From the NCBI GenBank assembly GCA_001643675.2, contig LSRY02000044.1, positions 124,001 through 188,000 on the forward strand: a stretch of DNA of 64,000 nucleotides, given 5' to 3'. The position numbers and the translations under genes are program-made. The DNA comes from Monocercomonoides exilis (taxonomy: Eukaryota > Preaxostyla > Oxymonadida > Polymastigidae). Positions 1 through 12,000 of this stretch are shown here, one piece after another; the stretch's first letter is position 1; each line of letters starts with the position of its first letter. A model generated the notes under the pieces. The model saw nothing but the letters and a program-made list of their open reading frames with translations, was not told the DNA's origin and did no database searches.

Positions 1-3000
1 CTCTTCATCTTCCTCCTCTTCCTCTCCTTCACTCCATCTGCCTCAGTCATTACAAGCACAGCTCATCCGCACTGAGAATGCTCTTCTTTTGTTGCTCCAT
101 CTGATCTATGCGTGTCTTCCCCCAGCCACTCCCTTCGAGCGCATCAAGCAGCACACAGGCGACTCCACCTCTGCCTTTGGCATCTCCTTCTCCGCCTCCA
201 CAGCTCTGCCTGACTTGCACACCTATTTCCGAGTCGGGGACTATGGATTAGTTGAGGTTGTGCTCACCCACGCTGACTGCATCCAGTCGCTCCGTCTGCG
301 CATAGCAGACAAGCTGAAAGTGCCTCCGACAGACATCAAAGTCAACTACGGCGGGACCGACTACTCGTTCAGGAAGAACCTCCTTTTCGACTACTTCGGC
401 AGAGAGAACGTGGAGAAGCTGGAGATTGACGTTGCTGTGTATGATCGCAAGCCCCCTCTGGATCCACACGACCCACTTGCGTTTCCTGAGAAGTCCTATC
501 CACCTTCGTTCATCCTCTCTGAAGGCACAGAGCCGCAGGCGCTGTTTAGCAGCTCGGCGCATCTTTTGACCGATCTGATTGACTTGACGCCTGGCCTGAT
601 GAGTCTGTGCAGACACTTGTTCTTCTTCTTCCCGCCGGGCGAGGCACTCCGCCGCGAAATCTTCAGGGCAAAACAAGGCACAGACTGGACCCAGATCTTC
701 TGTGTGTCGTCGATCTACAGCCTCTACACTCAGAGCCAGCTGCAGGATGAGGCGAATGCTTTGCACATTTCTTCTTCTTCTTCTTCACAGTCATCTTCAT
801 CATCGTCATCCTCTTCTTCTTCTTCCTCTTTATCATCATCTTCTTCTTCTTCTTCAATGTCAATCAAACCAGAAATCTCCCAATCCAAATCCAAACATCA
901 GAAGCCCAACTCTTCTCTTCAGGCCTCGTGGCAGAGCAAACTGGAGATCGCTCTGAACGAAGTTGAGCAGCTGGTGAACCAGACGCAGCCACTCACTGAC
1001 TTCGACATGTTGGATGCTGATGTGTACAAAAAGCTCATCTGCTTCGTGAATGGGCCCGAATACACGCCGGATGACTTGCAGCACTGGAGATTCCGCTTCA
1101 TCGAGTCAGGAGGGCTCAGCTGTCTGCTCTCCATCCTCATCAACACTCCCATTCAGCCAGAACTTATCCCAGATGAATTCATGCAAAGCAGCAGCCAGGC
1201 ACTTGAATCGCATCGTTTGTCTTCTATGCCTTCTTCTATTTCTTCTTCGATGCCTTCTTCAATGTCTTCGTCTTCAGACAATTCAGCTGCTGCGTCAAAC
1301 AATTTGAACTCCTCAGCCATCAATCCTTACCCCCATCTCCCTCCTCGTCTGCTCTTCCTCCTTATGCGCATCGTATTTATGTTCATTTTGAACTCTTCAA
1401 CTTCTCCTTCTTCTGTGGCGTCAGTAGTAGCAGCTCAATATCCCTCATTCATCCGCCCGCCTGTTCTGATGGAGTATGTCACCACGTATGCGCTGAGTCA
1501 GTGTCCTGTCAGTTGCATCTGCACCACACCTGAAGTCGCTGCTCACCACACAAATGAAGAGCTTTTAGCGACAACTGCCTCCCTCAGCTCCCCAATTTCT
1601 CAAATCATTGTGTTCTTCACCCGCCTCTTGCAGCTGTATGCCCTCTTTGCCTGCCGCCTCACGATGAGCAACCCGTTTTTGAGTGCTCATCCGACATACA
1701 CAAAATTGTCTTCTGTTTCAGCGGGTGGATCAGTTCAGTCTCAAACAGCACCAAACATTCTGTCCTATTCGCCGTTTGCCACCAAGATGAGGGCAGATAA
1801 GATATCTGAGTATTCCTCTATCACTCCCATCAACGCTGAAGGGGAGCTTCGAGAATCAAGTTCCATTTCGATGAAGGAGCTGCTGTCGTCGTGGAGTGGA
1901 GAAAGAAACACGCTGAATACGCTCCTGACAGAAACACAAGAACAGTTTGAAGCGCTTTTCCAGAAGCCGAAGACTATCGCAAAGACGTTTGCGTATTATT
2001 TGTGGAGGAATAAAGAGAAGTCGCCAAATGCAGCTGAGGGGGATATAAACAAAGAAAGAGGTATTTATGTGAATTCTTATCAGCAGGGAGTAAACACTCA
2101 AAATTATACATTCGATGAAATGAGAGGAAATTTGTCGTTCATTACAGATCGATCAAACCTGTTTTCAAATCAATTTTGTGGAAGCAATTTTTCTTCTCTC
2201 AACAAAATGTTTCTTCGAAAAAAGTTTTTGAAGAAGTTAAATGGCAAAGAAGCAATACCTGCATTGGCAAAAACATCAACAAGTTCACGTTTCTTTGACA
2301 AGCTCAAGTCAACCCAGAATTTGAGTGTTAGCAGGCAATTGGAAAGCAGCCGTATTTTCGGAGCCGACGAAGGAGAGAACAACTTCAGGCAGATGAACTT
2401 GGATGATCTGAATATGAGTTCACAGGACATCCACAAATTCTCGTTGCTGCCTTCACGCGAACCAACACGAATCACACAGAGACTCGGAGCACAGCAGAAC
2501 AAGGACACCAAGGTGAATGTGAAAGTGGATGAGTTCTTCTCCTCGCTGCTGCCAGAAGAAATTGCGTTCCGTCTGATCTTTGCTTTTCTGGCGCGCTATC
2601 AAGTATGCCTATTTCCCTTGTTAATGAAACGTGAGGGGCATCCGTCGCTGTTTCTGCTGCTGAGTGGAAGCGGCAGAGCAGTCCATGATGAGAAGCCTGC
2701 TGAAAAAGAAGAAGGCAAACAAGAAAGAGACAGGCGGATGGAAGGAGCTATTCAATCACTGCTTAATCTGCTGAGCTCTGTTCCGTTAGCTGAAACAGAC
2801 GAATTTATCGCTGATTTGCAAAGAGCAATTTCATCAGGGAATTTTGAAGGGTTTGGAGAAAATGGCATCTCGTCGTCTGGATATGTGGTGTGTTCTGTGC
2901 TGGGGAAGATTGCTGAAGAGCTCATCCCAATCGAGTGCTCAAGCGGTTTTGGAGCAAAAATGCTGGAAAGATTCTTCAAAGTATTTATGCTTGCTCTCCG

Positions 3001-6000
3001 AGCGCAGCCGTCGCTCAAAGCAAGAGATGGCAATCCTCAGTATACTTTCAATTCTGCTCGCTTCTTGACAGTTTTCTCGCATCTTTTCGTGGACTGTGAA
3101 GAGATTTACGATAATTATTCGTCTTTTGAGCAACAGTCATCATCATCAGCAGCAGCATCATTGTTGATACAGAAGCAATCTGGAGAATTGAATGCTTCGT
3201 GGCTGAACAGAAATGCCCTATCAAGCTCCATGCAAATTGTGCCTTCTGTTTCTTCAGCTTCTTTCTCTGACCCTTCAAATCCAAACAGCAATTTGTTTGC
3301 TCGCTCTGCGGATTCTTCTTGCTCTTCTCTGTTGACACTTGCATCAGCAGTGCTGGTGGGGTTGCGAATGCTGGAGTGGGATTCGAACCCCGACGACGCT
3401 GAAATGGAGAGGAGTTTGAGAGAAAAAGAGCAATACATCAAGCTTGTTCTTGGAGGAAGTTCCTATTCTCAAATGTCCTCAGCTTCTGTCGCTCTGATTC
3501 CATTTATCATGTCTCGTATTCTGATCGATTTTGGAGACAAAAAATGTCCGATGCTTCCTCCTTATCTCATGGCGCAGTTCAGCCCCAGTTTAAGAGTGGT
3601 ACTACTTTCTCTTCTGGTTTCGCTTTGCCGCAACGATGCATTGCCTAACTCGCAGATTGTGCTGAGCATGCTGGTGCGACTGCAAGGCTTGGAGAACAAA
3701 AGAGTATTCCCCACATTCAACACCAATCCTTCGCAAACATCAAAGGCCACACTTGGTTACATGGGCATACGGAACAATGGGTCACTCTGCTATATGATTT
3801 CTGTGCTCATCCAGCTCTTTATGCACCCTCAGTTCCGTCTCATTGTGATGAAGTATTCTGGAGAGGAGTGCGGGGGATGGACAAGTCATAAGGAAGAGGC
3901 AACAAACAGCCATCATTCTGAAAATAGAGAAAGCCTTGTGCATTCGCATGACATGACATCGAACTTTGTTCATTTTGATCCAAATGCACCCGCTTATGGG
4001 TCGCTATCAGGCAGAGACCAGTCGACGTTTTTCTTGAAATCAAGTTTCAATCAGAACATTCCATATCAGCCAGCTGTGACATCTCAACAGCTCTACTCAT
4101 CTACTCATTTTGTTTCACACTTTGGTATGTCTTCACTGAGATCTTCCATTTCGTCAGTCGCAACCAGACACTCAAACAACCAAGGAAACAACGAGCCACC
4201 AGAATTCGCAAAGCGGAGGCAAAAGACGTGGGAAGAGCTGCGCTCGCTTTTCTGTGTTTTGGACGATGCGTCTGTTGAAGCAGCTGAGCTGAATGAGTTT
4301 CTGTCTGTCTTCGAGATGTATGACGGAGTCCCGCTGGATCCTTCTGTGCAGCAAGATGCGGTGGAGTTCTTCCTCTGCCTGATGGACCAAGCGCAGCAGC
4401 ATCTGAAAAAGATGAAGGCACCTGACGCTGTCGACAGGCTGTTTGGCGGTCTGTCGTGCGAGCAGCGCATTTGCGAAGCTGGCCATGTGAATACACAGGC
4501 AGACCATTGGATGACAGTTGGAGTGGAAGTGCTGGGGTATCAGTCGTTGGAGGATTCGCTCAGGGCACATGTTGAAGGAGACATCGTGGAGGATGCGATC
4601 TGCAGCAGTTGCGGAAAGAAGACAAAAATGGCTAAAAGGAGCCTGCTTCAGGAACTGCCGAATACGATTGTCTTTGGATTGAAGAGGTTCCAGTTTGACA
4701 GAACAAGACAACGATTTGTGAAAGTCAATGATCATTTTGAGTTTCCGTTAACAGATTTGGACATTGGACCGTTCATGAAAGAAGTTGTCAATGAAACCGA
4801 AAAAGGCATTCGAGATTCGGAAATGTATTCTCAAATAACTCGTGCAATTGAATTTTCAAAGAAAAATTCACCAGATAATCCTCATTCTCATCCATTTTTT
4901 GTGAACGGAACAGCAAAACGCGATTTTCCTGAGCTGAACCGTTCGTCTGATTATTACAAGTATGAGCTTGTTGGAGTTATATGCCATGATGGTGGCGCAG
5001 AAGGAGGGCATTATTATTCATTTGTGAAGGAGCGCTGCGCGCCCAATCGCTGGCTGTTGTTTAATGATGCATCTGTGAAGGAGATTGATCCCAGCTGCCT
5101 GGCAGAGTTCTGCTTTGGCGGGATTGGCGATGATCAGGAACTGCAAAAGATTTATGAGGGTGGTGCAATTTCTCTGGATGCTCTCTACAAAAGTTACAGT
5201 GCTTTCATGTTGTTTTACCAAAGAAAGAATCCACAAGATGATTGGGCGAAGGAGAAACAGGAGAAAAAGAAGCATGACGGTCTGTATAACCAGCTGCTGA
5301 GGAAATCTGGCAGATTAACACACGACGAGCTCATCAAACTCCCATTTCCTCCATCTTTTCCGTTGGATACTTTGTCAGAAATCTGCAACCCTTCAATGAA
5401 TATGGCCGGCTCTTCATCATTGCTCTCTATGGAACAGCTTGCACTGTCTCCACAGCTGCTGTCTATGAGTCCAATGTTCACCAGCTATTCTTCTTCACAG
5501 GCAACATTGATACATAATTCACAAATTTTGTCCAATCGTACAATTAGAATTCTTTCGGAAATGAACCGAGGAAAATTGCTGTTCAACAAAGAATTCTTTT
5601 CATTTGTGCAAACAATGTATTATTTTCTTGACTGTCCACACTTTGTGGATTCTCTGCAAAATGCGACAAAAATCAATGAAAATGCTTCCGCAGGTGGAGC
5701 ACCAACAGAAGCCGAACAAACCCAAATTGCACCTTTGCAACAGATGAGCCAATATTTTCTTTGCTTCGTGTGGCCTTCTTTTGTGTTCCACACAATGGGG
5801 CATTCGCGCAACATATCTGAAAGATTTGATGAATGGATCGTGCAGTTGGAGAGAATTATGCTCTGTTCGAGCCAAGTGGCCAGTTCATGGGTAAATTTGC
5901 AAATAAAACAGATGAAGAAAGATTTCACAAAAGAAGCACAAAAACTTATGAAGATGGAGAGCGAGTCAAGTGCAACTGCACTGGAACTTCTGGCAAGTTC

Positions 6001-9000
6001 GTCACCACGGCAGAAATGCGATAGCTCATCTGTTTTGAAGGCGTATTTGTTCTATGCAAACAACGAGAAGCTTCAAAGAGGATTTTTGCGAGTGATGCTG
6101 TGTGCATTGAAAGGGGTTGCATGGATCGTTGAGAATGCTATTTCCGGTTATAATGAAACGAGTGGAGATGGTTTCTCTTCAAACACGACTTCCATTGAAG
6201 AGATCATCAACAGATCTCCTCAATACATCAAAGACATAATAGGTATTTTACACTCCTTTTTCATGTCACTCCTGTTGAGCCTGAGCGGGATGCAGAAGAA
6301 GTTCAGATCCCTCACAGCTTTCTTCTTGCTTGTGCGAGATTGCTGTGCTTGCTCTCCACTGCTTGCCACAATCATTTTGGGATGTGGCTTTCCACAGCGC
6401 TGCTTCGATCTGCTGTGCCCAACGGAAGCTCCTCATTTTGGATGGTCTGAGAAAACAGCTGTAGTTCAGTCGAGAGACGGAAGCGTCGATTCTGTTGATG
6501 AGAACGTCCCTCCATTTGTGATATCCCAATCAGCAGCTCTGGGAAATGATGCAAATTCATCTTCTTCTTCATCATCTGCTCTGCCCAGTCAAAAGGACAG
6601 CAACAGAACTGCTGTCAATTTGGGTCCCTATGGATCACAAGCAACAACAGTTGTAGCAGCACAATCGATGTTACTCGCTCTTAATGCTTGTTTCCTTAAT
6701 GCATACTCTTCCACATCTTCAGAATGTATCAGGATTTTGGGACTGAAGCATTCAAATGAAGTTATGATACTGGAAAAAAGTGAAGAAGATGAGGATGAAG
6801 AAGATAAGGAAGCAACTGCTTTTGAAGAAAGGAAGAAACATCAAGAACAGCAAATGAGCGATCCCAATGAATTCGCTAACTTACAACATTCAAATGAAAA
6901 GATATCTTTGCTCAATGCTGCATGTAAGCTGCAAAATTCAGATGTTGACATTGAATCAAATGAATACAACCACTTTGTGAGTGCTTCTTATCTTCGGAAG
7001 CTTTTGATGATGACTCAACGATGGAACAGGCATGTATCGCTGTTTCTTTGTCTTTCTTCGTATGTTCCTTCTGTGCTTCCAGCAGATTGCCAATCAGAAA
7101 GTGAGGAATTTTCAAAAGCATCGAATTCTTTGGAACATACTCTATCATGTTTGTTGTCTCTTATATCATCTTCAAGGCAAAATAAGGAGCTGATGGAAGA
7201 TTCTGTTTCAATGTTTTTTGATCTAATTACAATGCAAACATTTGACGCTTCGAGCAACAAATATTCCTCTGATTATTTGCCAGCACAACCATTTGACGAC
7301 ATTAGGAAGCGCAAAATGATCCAATTTTTGCAGTTTGTAGCTCAGGATGATGTTATAAAGGAAGAGGCAACAATCTCCACTTGCTTAACTGCTCTGAATT
7401 GGTACTTGCGAAGATCGAAGCCTTTGGCATTGTTTATTGGAACCGGTGCAGACGATTGCGAAAATAAAGGATATGCATTTCGGCTCATTCTTCATTGTGC
7501 CATTCGGATCCAATCAAAACCACTTCGCGAGCTTGCTGTTCGGATTATACGGTTTGCATGCGTTCTTGATGAAAGGGATGTCTGTTTGATGAAGCCTCGT
7601 TATTGGTTGGCTTCTGATGCACCGCATCCTTTTGAATTGCCCTTGCCTCGCGTGTCAGAGTATTTGGCAAAAGCACCATTCTCGTACCGCATAAATTGCT
7701 TCCCTCTTTTGTCTTTTAATGGCGACCTGCGCTTGGGAGTTCAGAGAGTTGATGGTGAAGCAGTTTTGACTGCTAGAAGCATTGAGGAACGAGAACTGAA
7801 GAAGATTCAACTGTTCAACATCTCGTCATTTTTGTTAGGAAAACCACTTATTTTGTTGCGAGACGGTAAACTTCCGAAGCTGACTGATATTAAAAGAGAG
7901 GAAGATACAATGGAATTGGATTCGCTGTATATTCCACTATTTCCTGGAGAAGCGTTCTGTTATGACTGGACGATTGATATGCAACCGCACCAACTTGCAC
8001 CTCATCGAATTCCCCGTTATGAGTTCAATGAAAATTCAATTGGACTTTTCTCATACGCCAAATGGGATGATCCTTATCCCAACCGTGCATTTATTTCAAG
8101 TTTTATGTCAGAAGAGCGGAAAGATACGCCTCATCCGACTTCTTCTCAGTATTTATTTGTGGAAGATGCTTTGAAAAGTGAGAAGAACGAAATGGATCAA
8201 AATGCTGGAAGAATAAAGATAAAGAAAAAATCGAAAAACGATGAAAACGAGCTTGCCATTCAAAGAGAGGAAGGATTTGCTACTGTTAAAAAACACTCGC
8301 AAGCAACATTACTTGGCGTGATGATCGAAATGGTTGAATCTCAGTTCAATTCAGAGCTCTCTCATCTTCTTGAATTTCCTTGGGCAACAGTGAAAGAAGG
8401 AGAGATGCATAATGATGCGCAGAGCGGAGGGCAGCAGAATCATACGAGTTCATTTGGAGACACAGCCGGACTAGCATTTCAAAAGGCATCTTTTCCATCA
8501 CCTCTTTCTTTGCCATTTAGTACGCCAAAAGGAAAAGAAGATAAAATTCTGACAACTGATTTGACAAAATTCTCACTGGATAGCTTTTTTGCTTTGTTCA
8601 ATTGGCTTCTGATGACAAAGACATTGGAAGAATCTTCAAGCGGCTGCTCATCTGCCTGCTCTTCTGTTGCAGCTTGCTCATCCTCTTCAGCTTCATCTGA
8701 AAAAGTTCTCTCACAACCTCTGCTGTCTTTGGTTGATCCGAATCAATTCTCTGAGAACTTTTGCAGAGTTCTTGTTGAAGTTGCTGGATTTACGACAACT
8801 GACTACATGCGTCGGACGGACCTCAACCGTTTGGCAGCGATTCGCTTTATCTCTCGAATTGCTGTTCATGCACCAATATCAGAAAGGCTATGGAAATGCT
8901 TGATGGATCAGCAGTCGTTGCTATATCCGCTTGATTTACCTAAAGATAAGATTAAAGATTTGCGAATGAAGATGTTTTGTGATGAATTGTGCTACTCTTT

Positions 9001-12000
9001 CTTTTCGATGGTTCTCTTGCTTTGTGAGAGAAACCGCAAAGGATATGAACAGTTGTTCTCCTCTTTTGTTGCACTTGGCACTGCTCGTTCAATCCTTCTC
9101 GATAAAAATACCTTCCTTCGTTCGTCTCCTCTTTTGGCAATCCTTATTGCACAGTTTTGCTGTTTCGCTCCTCTTAATCATTATTATCTTTGCGATCTTC
9201 TCTTTGACGAGAAAGATGAAATTCCATTGAATAGCGAACTGGCAGCTTCGATTTTCCATTTGCTCTATTTTCCGCGACTCCTGCTGCCTAATAATTTTAA
9301 CCAACTACTTCAGTCAAATCCTTTATTGCTCTACAGAACTAACAAAATTAAATGTCTATTTGATTTATGCAATACTCCATTCAAGCCTTTTCCATTTCCT
9401 CGCAACTGCTTCCTTTCGTTGCATTCACTCACTTTTGTTGAGTCATCTTCACCTTCAGCTCAAAAACAGGAGCAGTCAAGAAAGTCTGGAACTGTTGCAG
9501 CAGTGATGAATGATGAAAGCATTGAAGCTGAATCAAAAGTGTCTCAAATGATGTTCTCTTCAATGAAGTCTGGCTTAACACTTGAATCTATTGGGAAAAG
9601 GCAGATGAGTTTGATAAATATGTGCATATCTTTCATGAAACTTGATGAACACATTACGAGCACAGTTTCTCTCATTCGTATTTCCAACGAATGGATTGAT
9701 GACTCATTCCTGAGAAAGATGGATTATCAGCATCTTCCTCTGACTCTGGCACTTGATGTTGTCGATGCTTTCATAACTGATTGGTTTCGGGATGGCATTG
9801 CTGGAAGCACATACGATCTGAGCGCTGTTCTGGCAAAGGAGTACAACAGTATTTTTGGTACTTATTCTCCAATCGAAGGAGAAAGAACAAAGCAATTGCG
9901 CTCCTTTGAAGAAGACTCAACAGATGCATTGGATGCTGGCTCAGCAGAATGGAGCGTGCAGAAGTCTGGTTTCACTACTCCACACAGCAACTTTAAGAGT
10001 CAAGAAGAGATTGTTCTGTATCTCAACACAATTGAGCATGCCGTTTATTTTCTGTCGACGTTGACATGCTGTGCTTTTCCTTTGTGTGTTCGTGTGAAGG
10101 CGCTGAGACTGATTGTAATGCTGCTTCCGATGATGAAGGAAGTTGAAAACCTCTGTGACGAGCATCTTCTGGATGCTCTGCTGGTATCTTTTAATTCTAT
10201 TTATACAAATGGAGCAAAATCCGAACGCAGTTTGAGTGGTGGAACTTTTATGTCAACATATGCACGAGAACAAAACTCACCAAACCCAGCAGCTTGCGAT
10301 AGATCAAATATTTTCTTCGCAAATTGTTTGCTTACGAATATGATTCTAGAATTTTCACCTGGAAGTGAGGACTGTATTCCATTTTCTTATCTCTACACTT
10401 CTCGAAATGTATCACAGCGAAATGCTTCTTCATCATCCTCATCTTCATCTTCATCTTTTGTCGCACCTTCAGTCAACAATGCTTTGGCTGAACTTTTCTG
10501 GCGTTGGCAGCTTTTCCTTGTTCTGTCCGTTCTTCATCTTTGCACAAACGTGTGTATCGCTCTTGATGGGATGCATGCCCAATTCGAAACTGTCACGCCA
10601 TCGCAGAAACCTGCAGTTATTTGCCCTCCGCAGTTTGATCAGCCACAAACAGAGCTGGACCGCCGCTTTTGGCTGAGGATTAAAATGATGAGGTTGACTG
10701 AAGTGACTCTGTTTGGGTTGTTCCACACGCATCCCATTACAACAATCGTAGGGCCTGTTCCTTGGAATCCTCTATTTGAGAACATTACAGATTTTGTTCA
10801 TTATCCGATTAAATGTGTTTCAGATCATATTATCAACAGGTTGTTTGAGGTTTTGAGCTTTTCAATGAGTGTTTTTGGAGCAGGAAGTGAGCAGTGCTAT
10901 GCCCCTGCAACTGCTTTGTTTGATCCTCTGCTCAATCATTTGATGATGAGACACCCTTCCATTTTGGCGAAAGCAATTCAAGAAAATACCATTTTCAACC
11001 TGTTTTCAAAGTATGTTTCACAAGTTGTTGCGTTTACTCCAACTGAAACATCATCTTATCTTCAAAAAGCATTTGCTCGTAATCTTGAAGATGTTTTGAA
11101 GGAAATAAATAACAATACTTCTTCCTTGTCTCCTGTTAGAGCCTATTCGCATCAGCATTCTCAATCGTTTTATTCATCAATACAAATACTGAAGTTGTTT
11201 AATCCATCAATATTGCCAGTGAAAGCAATAGTCGATGCTCACTTTGGTGATCTTTCAAACGCAGTAGGTGTGCTTTCTAAAGCATTAGCTTCTTATCCAA
11301 CAGAAATCAGAGAAGAATCAAGAGAAGACACCGCAAACATCAAGAAAGAAATCGAAGATGCGAAAAAAGTGTTAGCAGAATTCGCTGCAGTATGCCCCAG
11401 TTCGTTCGTTCCTCAAAACAGCACTTTTTCAGCACAAAAGAGTGAGTATCCTTTCGCATCATCGTCTTCGCAACAAAATTTCGCTTTCAATTCAACTTTT
11501 CAACAAATTCCAGGAAATGTGCAGCATTCTTATCAAACCGCATATCCTTCCAGTTCAGTTGCTGTAACACCCTCATCAGCTTCTCCTATGTTTCTTCAAC
11601 AGCCGGGCTCTGTAGTTGAACTGCCTCCACCCTTTTCATTTGGTGGTCGCGCAGAAACTTCATCAACTCCATCAACTTCTTCATCTCAGTTATCTTCGTC
11701 GATGATGCCTCCTCCAAACAAAGGCTCGCCATCTTCAACAGAAGCTCCTTTTTCTCGTTTACCAGCAAATACACACTCGGGTGCCGGGAGTAGCAGGATT
11801 GGTGAGCGTAAAGTGTTACCTCAAGCGCACAAACAGTCTGCGTCATCTTCATCTTCACTGCGCAAATCTCAAGTTCTTTCGAAGCCAAAGACTCCAATCA
11901 CATTCAAAGCATTCAATCCGTTGGAAAATACTTCTTCTAATTCAATTTCAAGAGCTGCTCCACCGACAACATTTTCAGGTTCCTCTCTTGCTCCGTTAAC

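Noticed and set aside
3366-3385. Sequence resembling a tRNA T-arm (GATTCGAACCCCG) on the minus strand
   Set aside because: It lies inside the giant protease coding frame, where it encodes WDSNPDD, and no cloverleaf could be built around it.
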